DNA of 54,421 nucleotides from positions 1 to 54,421 of the forward strand of contig JALCDF010000004.1 in NCBI GenBank assembly GCA_022641375.1, given 5' to 3'. The notes beneath the pieces are model-generated. The model was not told where the DNA came from. It made no database searches and saw only the letters and a list, made by a program, of their open reading frames with translations. Source of the DNA: Megasphaera sp. Its GTDB lineage: Bacteria > Bacillota > Negativicutes > Veillonellales > Megasphaeraceae. The position numbers were made by a program, and so were the translations under genes. The number at the start of each line of letters is the position of its first letter. The stretch's first letter is position 1. Shown here one piece after another: positions 31,988-40,334 of the stretch.

Positions 31988-34447
31988 TTATGGTTTCTTA
32001 TATTTCTTTTGTTTTTCTGCGACTTGCCCTAACTGTTGCGGAGCTTCTTTTTCATGTACCAGCTGCTGATACAACTTCATCAGTTCGGCAACACAGTCCG
32101 ATTCCGTCATATGCCGCCAGTCCCAGCCGTATGCTTCCATGACGGCTTTGTCATTATCCTGATGGGCTTTGCGCAGTTCCGGAGGCATGGTAAGTTCATC
32201 ATAAAGATCAGCTAAGCTACTGTCGGGATATAACGCACGGGCATCAAGGATGGCTTGAGCCGTCTGTTCGATTTTGCCTTTTTGTTTATCTGTGGAATCA
32301 GGCCAAGGAAAATTATTGTATACAATATCTTTAGAATATCGATAATCACTTTTTAGTCGACCTGCAACAGTGCGCATCCAAGCCATATGAACATTAGATA
32401 TTAAAATGCCGAATTCATAAAATCCAGCATTTTCTATGATGGTTGCAGAATCCGTAGGAATCGTTTTATCATCTAAAAAACCAATGGGTATATAGCGTCT
32501 GTTTTCTGAAGATACACGGGGAATAATAACATAATGTTCTGGATTCATTGTTTCTCTGAATAAAGTCGGCGTATCCGCTAATTTTTGTCTGTCAGGAGCC
32601 CCGTTTAATCGATCATTACGGCAAGCTTCTACACGTTTCATAACTTCCGGCATTTTACGTAATTCAGAAGGAGTGATATGAACCAGCCATAAACAATATC
32701 TTTCTTTATTATTTATAAATTCAGCAGCTCCGGTTAGTTTTTTTATATATTTTTTTGCGGGGGGTTCATTTGCTATGAATTCGTTATAGTCTTTTGCTTC
32801 TATTATTAGATTCCCTCCATCAGCAGGCCGGTTTCCTGTACTCATGGGTAATACATTACATAATGGTTTATTTCTGCTTTGGATGAATACGGTTGGAGAA
32901 TCCATGAGGTATGGGCTGATATTTTTAATTTTCCTTATCAGATTTTTATCATAGAGATAGTTATTTTTGGTGCTTTGAACTGTACTGAAACCAACAATGA
33001 TACAATGAACCGCAGCCTGCGTACTGGATTCACTATTCCATTTGAAGGTCCGCCAGGCGAAGTCAATCTTCACATGAAACTGGTCATATAAAGGTTTCCA
33101 TACACCGGCTACTTGTTCCCCTTGCGTAATGCTGTTTGTTGATACAAAAGCTGTACGGACAAAGGTATTTTGCATATATGCAGCAGCTTTGAAATACCAG
33201 CCGGCAACGTAATCTATCTTTCCGGCTCCTTTATAAGGGTTATTGTGTTCGTCTACATAAATTGACCGTATATCTGTTTTTTGTTCTTTGTTTTGTAAAC
33301 CATATCCTACAAATGGTGGATTTCCCATAATATAATTTAATTCATTTTTTGAAACAATATCTTCCCAATTCATACGCAACGCATTGCCTTCGTGAATATT
33401 CGTATACGTCTTGAGGGGAAGAAAATCGAGATTCATGTGGACTATATTCTCTGTTTCCTGTATCATCTGGCTTTCGGCAATCCACAAAGCCGTCTTGGCA
33501 ACGGTGACGGCAAAGTCATTGATTTCAATGCCATAGAACTGCCGGATGGATACTTTGATAGGGTTGGCCAGTTCACCTAAAATCATCTGACCGCCCGTCA
33601 GTTCAAACAGTACTTCATTTTCCAGTTTCCGCAGGGATAGATACGTTTCGGTGAGAAAATTGCCGCTGCCGCAAGCCGGATCGAGGAAGGTCAGTGATGC
33701 CAGTTTATCCTGAAAGGCCTTTAGCTTTTGGTTCCGTGTGCGTTTGACTTTGGTTGCCTTGATATCCTGTAATTCTTCTTTCAAATTATCTAAAAAGAGG
33801 GGATCGATGACTTTATGGATATTTTCGATGGACGTGTAGTGCATACCACCGCTGCGCCGTGTTTCCGGATTCAACGTCGATTCGAAGACGGCGCCGAAAA
33901 TAGTCGGGCTGATTTCGCTCCAGTCGAATTGTTCACTGCAATCCTGTAACAATAAGTATACAATGTTTTCATCAATGAAGGGAATGATGATGGATTCATT
34001 GGCAAAAAGACCGCCGTTGACATAGGGAAAAGCCGCCAATTCTTCATCCATATACGGATCTCTGTTTTCCGGTTTCGTATCCAATACTTTGAATAAATTG
34101 ATGATTCCCTGGCGGACGTTCTTTTTACGAAAGCTTGTCAAATAGTCGTGGAACATGGAATGACCACCGAAGATGCCGGCATCTTCAGCATACAGGCAGA
34201 AGACGAAACGGACACAGAGGACATTCAGGCTTTTCAGCGTCGCTTCGGTTTCCGGATCCTTGTATTGTTTTAGCAGTGCATCATAAAGCTTGCCTACGAG
34301 TTCGCCAGCCTTGATGGATACTTCCAGTTCTTTTTTCAGATGGGTATTGCCCGTATCGACTAAGAAGTTGAGGCGGTAATATTCTTTCGGTAAGTTTTCC
34401 AATACGATTTCAAACGGTTCGTTTTGGGGATTTTCCATATCATACAC
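31988..34447 (-). CDS. Long downstream frame: possible stand-alone DNA adenine methyltransferase
   Basis: The 819-aa open frame after the amber codon, if translation restarts at GTG 34447 or ATG 34438 (MENPQNEPF). It keeps the linker, motif I DPACGSGNF at 256-264, motif IV NPPF at 376-379 and the full specificity region (FPWPDSTDKQ near the end), but not the nuclease motif. No convincing ribosome site is seen before either start. If made, it would be a methylase without cutting activity. The alternative is that it is a dead fragment. Confidence 0.6.
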   Translation of the reverse strand: MYDMENPQNEPFEIVLENLPKEYYRLNFLVDTGNTHLKKELEVSIKAGELVGKLYDALLKQYKDPETEATLKSLNVLCVRFVFCLYAEDAGIFGGHSMFHDYLTSFRKKNVRQGIINLFKVLDTKPENRDPYMDEELAAFPYVNGGLFANESIIIPFIDENIVYLLLQDCSEQFDWSEISPTIFGAVFESTLNPETRRSGGMHYTSIENIHKVIDPLFLDNLKEELQDIKATKVKRTRNQKLKAFQDKLASLTFLDPACGSGNFLTETYLSLRKLENEVLFELTGGQMILGELANPIKVSIRQFYGIEINDFAVTVAKTALWIAESQMIQETENIVHMNLDFLPLKTYTNIHEGNALRMNWEDIVSKNELNYIMGNPPFVGYGLQNKEQKTDIRSIYVDEHNNPYKGAGKIDYVAGWYFKAAAYMQNTFVRTAFVSTNSITQGEQVAGVWKPLYDQFHVKIDFAWRTFKWNSESSTQAAVHCIIVGFSTVQSTKNNYLYDKNLIRKIKNISPYLMDSPTVFIQSRNKPLCNVLPMSTGNRPADGGNLIIEAKDYNEFIANEPPAKKYIKKLTGAAEFINNKERYCLWLVHITPSELRKMPEVMKRVEACRNDRLNGAPDRQKLADTPTLFRETMNPEHYVIIPRVSSENRRYIPIGFLDDKTIPTDSATIIENAGFYEFGILISNVHMAWMRTVAGRLKSDYRYSKDIVYNNFPWPDSTDKQKGKIEQTAQAILDARALYPDSSLADLYDELTMPPELRKAHQDNDKAVMEAYGWDWRHMTESDCVAELMKLYQQLVHEKEAPQQLGQVAEKQKKYKKP

Positions 34448-34519
34448 GAGGAAACTTTTAAAATTACAGGTTATGATATAACGGGGCCGTTGGGAATAGG
34501 GCAGCTGTGCCGAATACCG

Positions 34520-34822
34520 CTAAGCTTGCTGATACGGATTGAGCAGGCTGCCGTCAGATTGTTTAATAGCTTTGCGCAAATCCTTGTTAGAACCTTTTTG
34601 TTCAATCATGACATGTGTTGCCGGAATCATCCCGTCGATGAAACTGGTATGGTCTAATTGTACCTGGTCTTTAAATTCAATATATTGTTCCGGGTGGTCG
34701 ACTCCCAGTACATCCCGTAATAGAGACAGCCAAAAAGGCTGGCTTTCTCCTTTTTCGTAACCTTTTCCCTGCCATTGTTTTACGAACGCAATGGCAGCCT
34801 GTCGTTGTTCTTCATTTGTCAT
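34520..34822 (-). CDS. N-terminal nuclease fragment of the MmeI-like enzyme
   Basis: 100 aa from ATG 34822 (MTNEEQ) to the amber codon. It contains the D63/E74/K76 nuclease triad but lacks the linker, methylase and recognition domains. Upstream a TTG at 34837 is also in frame; the ATG is preferred. A lone fragment of this kind is unlikely to be active. Confidence 0.7.
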   Translation of the reverse strand: MTNEEQRQAAIAFVKQWQGKGYEKGESQPFWLSLLRDVLGVDHPEQYIEFKDQVQLDHTSFIDGMIPATHVMIEQKGSNKDLRKAIKQSDGSLLNPYQQA

Positions 34823-34878
34823 ATATGTCACCGCCAATACTATTTATAGTAGTTATTGCTCTTATTGTATCATAAAAA

Positions 34879-34908
34879 TAACCACGCGGCGTATACACCG
34901 CGTGGTTA
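34879..34908 (-). terminator. Terminator of the tRNA-Ala transcript
   Basis: On the minus strand TAACCACGCGG and CCGCGTGGTTA pair and are followed by T5. It lies just after the tRNA 3' end and before the restriction-modification gene. Confidence 0.85.
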
Positions 34909-34920
34909 CTGTATTTCGTA

Positions 34921-34996
<76 letters not shown>

Positions 34997-35015
34997 ATGA
35001 TAACTGATGTAATTA

Positions 35016-35043
35016 ATTATATCATGAATTTATAAAAAGGCAA
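35016..35043 (-). promoter_or_regulatory. Promoter of tRNA-Ala
   Basis: On the minus strand TTGCCT (35038-35043) and TATAAT (35016-35021) are 16 bp apart, with TGA before the -10 (extended). Confidence 0.75.
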
Positions 35044-35090
35044 TAGAAATAGATATTTTTTTTAAAATATAAGAAATGATGGAAAATACG

Positions 35091-35120
35091 ATGACAGAGC
35101 CTTACTATTTATGCTAAAAT
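35091..35120 (+). promoter_or_regulatory. Promoter of the ACT-domain gene
   Basis: TAAAAT at 35115-35120 has TG at 35112-35113 (extended -10). ATGACA at 35091-35096 is a fair -35 with 18-bp spacing. Confidence 0.55.
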
Positions 35121-35165
35121 ACAAGACAAGACCATAGTTTTTTAAGAGTATAGGGGGAAGGTCAT

Positions 35166-35576
35166 ATGCTAAATCAAGTTTCTGTATTTACGGAAAACAC
35201 AAAGGGTGCGTTGCGCAAGATGACATCCGTGCTGGCTGATGCGGATATCAATATTTACACGATGCTGGCGAATGACAGCGCGGAATTCGGTATTATCCGT
35301 CTCATTACGACGGATCCGGAAAAAGCGACCAAGACATTACAGGATGCGGGATATCAATGCCGGATGGATAAAGTCATTGCCATTGACATGGCCGATACGC
35401 CGGGGAGTCTGGATGCAATTCTCAATAATTTGCTGGAAGCCAATATCGGGATTGATTATTTGTACATTTCTTATAACCGGGAAACGTCTACACCTGTAGC
35501 GGTGTTTAAGACAAGCGAACCGGAAACGGAAACATTCCTTCATGGGAAAGGGTACATATTATTAAATAAGATTTAA
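35166..35576 (+). CDS. Tandem ACT-domain protein
   Basis: A 136-aa protein made of two ACT folds and nothing else. The first (residues 1-65) begins QVSVFTENTKGALRKMTSVLADADINI, and the second (about 68-136) begins AIDMADTPGSLDAILNNLLEANIGIDY. The Gly-Ala/Gly-Ser turn before the helix in each repeat is where amino acids bind in regulatory ACT domains. Likely an amino-acid sensor, but no partner enzyme is adjacent. The start at ATG 35166 follows GGGGGAAGG. It is monocistronic. Confidence 0.9.
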   Translation: MLNQVSVFTENTKGALRKMTSVLADADINIYTMLANDSAEFGIIRLITTDPEKATKTLQDAGYQCRMDKVIAIDMADTPGSLDAILNNLLEANIGIDYLYISYNRETSTPVAVFKTSEPETETFLHGKGYILLNKI

Positions 35577-35580
35577 AAGA

Positions 35581-35632
35581 AAGCACCAAATTCATTCGTG
35601 ATACCACAGCGGAATGAATTTGGTGCTTTTTT
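35581..35632. terminator. Bidirectional terminator between the ACT gene and the CDCPAC gene
   Basis: AAGCACCAAATTCATTC and GAATGAATTTGGTGCTTTTTT form a long perfect stem with a T run on the plus strand and A-rich flank upstream. Confidence 0.9.
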
Positions 35633-35652
35633 ATTTCGGTAAAACGGATTAT

Positions 35653-36006
35653 TTAATGTTGTTGCAATTTTTCAACAATAGCTACAGCGGCTGCACAAGC
35701 CGGGCAATCGCAGTATTTAGCGCCGGCAGCTTTGATTTCTTTGGCATGGGCGGCCATTTTTTTGGCGCCTTCCTTGCCCAGGATTTGTAGGCCGTGAGGG
35801 GATTCGGTAAAGGCGATCAAGCCGTCGATAGACGTAATACATTCTTTTAAATCCGCAATGTATTTCTTTGTAGCTTCATCTTCTTTTGCTGTATTTACAG
35901 CGGCAAGCCAGGCTTGTGCCGTTTCCTTCAGGCCTGCATAGACTGAAGGGGCAGCTATCAAATTTTTTGTTTTAGCAATGACAACATCTACGGTTTCTTT
36001 GTTCAT
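35653..36006 (-). CDS. Small helical protein with CDCPAC motif
   Basis: A 117-aa protein that I cannot assign. It is almost wholly predicted alpha-helical and Ala/Lys-rich, with CDCPAC near residues 98-103 (AAGAKYCDCPACAAAVAIVEKL) and one more Cys in DLKECITS. The CxCxxC arrangement may bind a metal or be redox active. Similar short proteins in related genomes may carry a doubtful Hsp90 label; nothing here supports a chaperone role. The ribosome site is AAGGGAG. It has its own promoter and shares a terminator with the ACT gene. Confidence 0.8.
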   Translation of the reverse strand: MNKETVDVVIAKTKNLIAAPSVYAGLKETAQAWLAAVNTAKEDEATKKYIADLKECITSIDGLIAFTESPHGLQILGKEGAKKMAAHAKEIKAAGAKYCDCPACAAAVAIVEKLQQH

Positions 36007-36037
36007 AGTTACATCTCCCTTTCATGAGTATATTTCA

Positions 36038-36066
36038 ATTATACTATACCAATACGGAAAATCAAA
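36038..36066 (-). promoter_or_regulatory. Promoter of the CDCPAC gene
   Basis: On the minus strand TTTGAT (36061-36066) and TATAAT (36038-36043) are separated by 17 bp. Confidence 0.7.
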
Positions 36067-36160
36067 GGGAGATAATCAGGTGAGGAAACAGGGAATGCCG
36101 GAGAAGCAGTATCATTTTCAAGAAATACGTTACAATAAAAAGGAAAATAATACGATACCT

Positions 36161-36195
36161 AAAAAAATGCTGCCACAGAGTCGTGGCAGCATTTT
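36161..36195 (-). terminator. Terminator of the Na+/H+ antiporter gene
   Basis: On the minus strand AAAATGCTGCCAC and GTGGCAGCATTTT pair with a 6-nt loop and run into T7. Confidence 0.92.
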
Positions 36196-36211
36196 AACTT
36201 TAATTTTACTT

Positions 36212-37657
36212 TTACCAGAAAAAGATAATCATATTGATGAGGAACGTCGGGATGAGGATGGCACAGGACCAGCCCATATATCCAAAGAAACTGGGCATTT
36301 TGATGCCGCTTTGTTCCGCAATGGATTTTACCATGAAGTTCGGGGCATTACCGATATAGGTATTGGCGCCCATGAATACAGCACCGGCAGAAATCGCTTC
36401 GAGCATGATCTGTGATACGGTACCGACGGAGGTGGCGATACCTGATGTAGCGCCGAGAGCTCCGGCAGTCTGGAGAAATACCAGGTATGTTGGCGTGTTA
36501 TCCAGGAAGGAGGACAGCGCACCGGTAGCCCAGAACATTTCCCACGGCTGGGACAAGCCTAATTGTGCGCCGTGCGTTTTCAATAGAATCAATGCCGGAA
36601 TCATGGTGATGAAGATGCCGATGAATAGTTTGGCAACTTCGGCGATGGGGGCAAAGGTGAATTCATTGAGTGTCCGGGTTGATTTTTTGGTTGTTTTCAT
36701 GGACAGCCAGGCGGCGAACAGGATGATGACGACTTCGACCAGCGTAGCATATGGGAAAACAACTTCCTGATAGATGGGAATGCCGGCCCCGTCAGCGAAG
36801 AACGGGAACATTTTTGGCAGGAGACCATTCGATACGACACCGAGGATAATCAGGGCGATGAACAACAGATTGTGTGCACCTTCGACGCGGAGCGGTTCTT
36901 TTTCCGCTTCTTCTTCTTCGGCTAAGGGACTGCGGCCTTCAGCAATTTCCTTTTTATAGAAATAGTGATCCAGCAGGATAAATACCGTAAATAAAATAAC
37001 CAGGTTCAATACGAGGATAGGCAGCAGGTGGAATGTCCAGGTAAAAGGAACACCACGCTGGACGCCCATGAACAGCGGTGGATCCCCTAATGGAGTCAGG
37101 CAGCCGCCGATATTGGCAATGAGGAAAATGAAAAAGACGATGATATGGACTTTTCGTTTACGCCATTCATTGGCCCGGATAACGGGACGGATCATGAGCA
37201 TGGCTGCACCGGTAGTACCAATCCAGCTGGCCAGGACGGTACCGATGAAAAGCAGGAGCGCATTGATCTTGGTCGTACCGGCCAGGGTCCCTTTGATGAC
37301 GATGCCGCCGGCAACGACGAATAATCCCAGGAGCAGGACGATGAAAGGAACATAGTCGAGTAGTACCGATTCGAGGAGACGGAACCATGCTTCGCCAATA
37401 CCATATGCATAAGCGAACGGGATAAAGAAGACTAATGACCAGCCCATGGCAGCATGAAGCATGTATTTCTCCCATAACTCCGGTTTGATGAGCGGAACGA
37501 TAGCGATAGACAAGAGCATGCCGACAAATGGAATGATACTCCAGGCGGGCAAGGTCGCACCGACCAGCTGATGAGTTGCTTCATCGGCAAAGACGGCCGG
37601 CAGCCCCATGGAGAGAAATGTCATGACGCACAGGAAAAGCCTGAAAAATTTTTTCAT
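36212..37657 (-). CDS. Sodium:proton antiporter of the NhaD/NhaE-like ion transporter superfamily
   Basis: A 481-aa membrane protein with an apparent cleavable signal (LFLCVMTFLSMGLPAVFADE) and about twelve helices. Family-type motifs are IGTTGAAMLMIRPVIRANEWR, IANIGGCLTPLGDPPLFMG and SSFLDNTPTYLVFLQTAG; the paired NxGG and DNTPTY re-entrant segments are typical of NhaD-type Na+/H+ antiporters in the IT superfamily. A central cytoplasmic loop is acidic (EEEEAEKEP). The start chosen is ATG 37657 after AAGGTGG; the frame is open to 37678. The gene is divergent from uspA. Confidence 0.88.
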   Translation of the reverse strand: MKKFFRLFLCVMTFLSMGLPAVFADEATHQLVGATLPAWSIIPFVGMLLSIAIVPLIKPELWEKYMLHAAMGWSLVFFIPFAYAYGIGEAWFRLLESVLLDYVPFIVLLLGLFVVAGGIVIKGTLAGTTKINALLLFIGTVLASWIGTTGAAMLMIRPVIRANEWRKRKVHIIVFFIFLIANIGGCLTPLGDPPLFMGVQRGVPFTWTFHLLPILVLNLVILFTVFILLDHYFYKKEIAEGRSPLAEEEEAEKEPLRVEGAHNLLFIALIILGVVSNGLLPKMFPFFADGAGIPIYQEVVFPYATLVEVVIILFAAWLSMKTTKKSTRTLNEFTFAPIAEVAKLFIGIFITMIPALILLKTHGAQLGLSQPWEMFWATGALSSFLDNTPTYLVFLQTAGALGATSGIATSVGTVSQIMLEAISAGAVFMGANTYIGNAPNFMVKSIAEQSGIKMPSFFGYMGWSCAILIPTFLINMIIFFW

Positions 37658-37702
37658 AAATACCACCTTTCTTTTCATTCATACATTTTATGAAATATCT
37701 AC

Positions 37703-37711
37703 ATTATAGCA
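37703..37711 (-). promoter_or_regulatory. Extended -10 element of the antiporter promoter
   Basis: On the minus strand TGCTATAAT forms an extended -10; the -35 region (GGTAAA-like) is poor. Confidence 0.55.
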
Positions 37712-37778
37712 TAAGTTGTAACGTTTACCTATTCATTTATGATATAATAGGAAGAAAATACTATGTTATTTTTACAAA

Positions 37779-37808
37779 TGGGTATGTTATATAAAAAGTG
37801 GGTATGTT
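37779..37808. repeat. 20-bp-period direct repeat between divergent antiporter and uspA genes
   Basis: TGGGTATGTT occurs at 37779-37788 and 37799-37808, with similar AT-rich flanks (ATATAAAAA, GTACAAAAA). The spacing is about two helical turns, as for a tandem operator. Confidence 0.7.
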
Positions 37809-37810
37809 GT

Positions 37811-37834
37811 ACAAAAATAGGATACTATTTTTGT
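37811..37834. promoter_or_regulatory. Perfect palindrome upstream of uspA
   Basis: ACAAAAATAG and CTATTTTTGT are perfect 10-bp inverted repeats with a 4-bp GATA centre. It is AT-rich and far from any gene end, so it is more likely an operator than a terminator. The rest of the 335-bp region holds a TATAAT at 37924-37929, probably the uspA -10. Confidence 0.6.
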
Positions 37835-37992
37835 GATCCGATTATTTTTTAAATTTCATCCCCATAAAAATTCACAGAATTATATGAATAAAAAGAAGGA
37901 TTTCAGGATAATTTCAAGAATAATATAATTAAGTAGATTAGGTGCCGATTAGGAGGGTGCGTATCTTCGGAAACACGATTGGAGGGAGTTAT

Positions 37993-38439
37993 ATGAAAAA
38001 ATACAATAATATCATCGTACCAATTGATGGGTCAGTCAATTCGAAACGGGCATTGGAACATGCAGTTGTGATTGCCTCGTCTTTTGGAGCTACCATTACG
38101 TTGGCGTATGTTGCGAATATCGTTTCTGTCATTTCTAATTTTGATCAGATCCCGAATGCCAGCGGGTACGTAACGGAACAGGTTGCGTTGGATATGGAAG
38201 AAGAAGGGAAAAGCGTTCTTGATGAATTCACCAAAGCTATCCCGCAGAACATTGAAGTTAAAAGTGTCTTTGAAGTAGGTTCGCCGGGACCGGCAGTGTT
38301 GTCCATTGCTAAAAAATGCAATGCCGATCTCATCATCATGGGCAGCCGTGGCCTGGGACCATTAAAAGGATTATTCATGGGTTCCGTCAGCAGCTATGTT
38401 GTTACTCATGCCGTATGCCCTGTATTAATTGTAAAATAG
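37993..38439 (+). CDS. Universal stress protein (UspA family)
   Basis: A 148-aa single-domain USP. The fold opens NNIIVPIDGSVNSKRALEHAV, and the ATP-binding motif G-x2-G-x9-GS-x3 is seen in GSRGLGPLKGLFMGSVSSYVV near residues 117-137, so it should bind ATP. The start at ATG 37993 follows GGAGGGAG; the frame is open upstream to 37942 without support. Divergent from the antiporter, with a shared regulatory-looking intergenic region. Confidence 0.92.
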   Translation: MKKYNNIIVPIDGSVNSKRALEHAVVIASSFGATITLAYVANIVSVISNFDQIPNASGYVTEQVALDMEEEGKSVLDEFTKAIPQNIEVKSVFEVGSPGPAVLSIAKKCNADLIIMGSRGLGPLKGLFMGSVSSYVVTHAVCPVLIVK

Positions 38440-38450
38440 CAGAAGCGGAA

Positions 38451-38487
38451 AGGCTTTGTTCTTGAAATAAGGGCAAAGTCTTTTTTT
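38451..38487 (+). terminator. Terminator of uspA
   Basis: AGGCTTTGTTCTT pairs with AAGGGCAAAGTCT (several G-U pairs), followed by T7. Confidence 0.8.
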
Positions 38488-38612
38488 ATATATGGGAAAA
38501 GGGCATTTTGTGATATACTAACTCATATAACTTATATCATTAATTATGGGCAGTGCGTAGTTGTCTTTGCCGATTGAGGTATATGGAACGATACGCCGGG
38601 AGGCAGTGTAAG

Positions 38613-40334
38613 ATGATAAAAAATAAGAACAAGTGGCTGGAGAAATCAGGGAAAAACGGTATGGTACTGCCTGTTTATTGTTTGATAGCCATTATAGGGA
38701 TTTCAATAGTATGTACTGGCGTCGTATGGTTTATGGCACATACGTGGTACCATTTTACCGTTGCTGGCAGAATGGCTGTAGCGGTAGTCTTATTGCTTGT
38801 GTCACAAATCGGGGTAGCAGCGGCCATGTTTCAGGAAAAACAGGGGTCTCTGATCGGAGAAGGATTAGGGGCGGCCCACTGTCTGATCGTTTTTGTCGTC
38901 ATGGCGATGGCCGAACAGACCTTCTATATCGGCTGGGATATCCCTTCGTATCTGGCGGTTAGTGCCATCCTGTGTCTGCCGGCAGTATATTTATTGCGTT
39001 CTGCTGCCAGTGCTGTTATTTATAGCACGGCCGTTTTGTTGTGGGCAGCTTTGGGCGGTCCCGTCAATGCTGTTGGCGGCAGCGGGTTCATGTGGCTCTT
39101 GTTGTTGCTCATCGTGCCGTTTTACAATGTTCTTGTACAGCATGGTGATGAAGTTCGCTTGTCCATTTTTTCATGGGTCGTGACGATTACTGTATTTGCG
39201 GCATTCGGTCTGGCTGCCAGGACAGAAGAATATATCCCCTTCCTCATGTTATCGGCGTTATCGGTGACGATTATGCTGGCTGGGTATTCGATTGACGTGC
39301 ATAAGGCGTGGGGCGTACCGTTCCGGTGGTTCGGCCGGTTTGCGACGGCAGGTGCATTGCTTATTTCCTGTATTCCTTCTTCATGGGACGGGATTGCCCG
39401 GATACAAGGCTTCCATTGGGGTGCGGCAATCGTAACGGTTATCCTGTTTATAGCCATGGCAGCGTTATTAGTCAAAGGCGTGAAAAAACGTCTTTGGGGT
39501 CCCGTCATCTATGCGTTTGTTCCGGTCCTGTTAGCATTTGAAACGATACTGGTACGGAGTGCGTTGTATTCATCGGTACCCCTGGTAGTCTCATCGATGT
39601 ATTTACTGGGACTGGGATTTTATGAAACAGCGCAGGGATTCCGTCCTGGCCATAGTATGCATATGAAATTGGGTATATTGATTTTAGCCGGTTTGGTGAT
39701 TGCATTTGTAATCGGAGCCAGTGCATCTGTATTGGTGCCATTGGTGGCTATTATTATCCTGGCCCTGGTGTTTGTCCAGTTCCGCCGCAGCCGTATTACT
39801 CGTCAGGCTGCATCCCGGCGGTCTGTACGGCGCACCAAGATCAAACATCATGGGACGACGATTCATGGAGGACATAAACGCAAGGTGAGTGCGAAAAAAC
39901 GTACTGCCCATGTTCCCAAACAGCAGGAACCGCTTGAAGCGAAAGACGTGCAACAGGATGCGGAAACACTGGATGACTGGATGAAAAGCGTCCACATACC
40001 GGACTCTTTTAAGAAACCGGCGGTGGAAGAAACGGAAACAGAAGACTCCGTTGTTGCTGAAATGATGGAAACTGCTGAACCGCATTTACAACAGGGGGCG
40101 GCTCAAACGGTAATTCCCAAACAGGAACCGGATTCCCTTTTTGTAGCACCGGTATTCCATAATCCGGATGCTATACCGGTAACTCCGGAAGAGGATGTCC
40201 TGTCTCCGAAGAATGAGGCACCGCAGCCGGAACGGCAGGGTTCCTCGCCGTGGCAGGAAGTAAAGCCGCCGCAACGGAAAAAGCATTTTACCCGCTCACC
40301 CTGGGCGCAGGAAGGAGAGAATAAAAATGATTAA
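38613..40334 (+). CDS. DUF2157-like multi-helix membrane protein with long charged tail
   Basis: A 573-aa protein. Residues about 20-390 form twelve or so membrane helices with the look of DUF2157/DUF4401 proteins (SIVCTGVVWFMAHTWYHFTV, IGEGLGAAHCLIVFVVMAMAEQTFYIG). From about 395 there is a basic stretch (RRSRITRQAASRRSVRRTK), then a 150-residue acidic, Pro/Gln-rich, probably disordered tail ending SPWAQEGENKND. The start at ATG 38613 follows GGGAGG; upstream in-frame codons to 38553 lack a ribosome site. Its end overlaps the next gene by 8 bp. DUF2157 followed by a GDYXXLXY protein is a recurrent pairing; the function is unknown. Confidence 0.8.
   Translation: MIKNKNKWLEKSGKNGMVLPVYCLIAIIGISIVCTGVVWFMAHTWYHFTVAGRMAVAVVLLLVSQIGVAAAMFQEKQGSLIGEGLGAAHCLIVFVVMAMAEQTFYIGWDIPSYLAVSAILCLPAVYLLRSAASAVIYSTAVLLWAALGGPVNAVGGSGFMWLLLLLIVPFYNVLVQHGDEVRLSIFSWVVTITVFAAFGLAARTEEYIPFLMLSALSVTIMLAGYSIDVHKAWGVPFRWFGRFATAGALLISCIPSSWDGIARIQGFHWGAAIVTVILFIAMAALLVKGVKKRLWGPVIYAFVPVLLAFETILVRSALYSSVPLVVSSMYLLGLGFYETAQGFRPGHSMHMKLGILILAGLVIAFVIGASASVLVPLVAIIILALVFVQFRRSRITRQAASRRSVRRTKIKHHGTTIHGGHKRKVSAKKRTAHVPKQQEPLEAKDVQQDAETLDDWMKSVHIPDSFKKPAVEETETEDSVVAEMMETAEPHLQQGAAQTVIPKQEPDSLFVAPVFHNPDAIPVTPEEDVLSPKNEAPQPERQGSSPWQEVKPPQRKKHFTRSPWAQEGENKND

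Larger units (their letters stand above)
31988..34822 (-). pseudogene. MmeI-like Type IIL restriction-modification enzyme split by an in-frame amber codon
   Basis: Read through one TAG, the frame encodes about 944 aa, close to MmeI (919 aa). Order: N-terminal nuclease with D63-x10-E74-Q-K76 (FIDGMIPATHVMIEQKG), matching the MmeI D-x9-ExK pattern; a helical linker; a gamma-class N6-adenine methyltransferase with motif I DPACGSGNF near 381-389 and motif IV NPPF near 501; and a C-terminal target-recognition region. The sequence QQA-TAG-RYSAQLPYSQRP shows a single Lys (AAG) to amber change at codon 101 (34520-34522), with no frameshift. Both halves are otherwise undamaged. A single polypeptide of this class normally cuts and modifies, so the stop separates the nuclease from the methylase. 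Confidence 0.88.
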
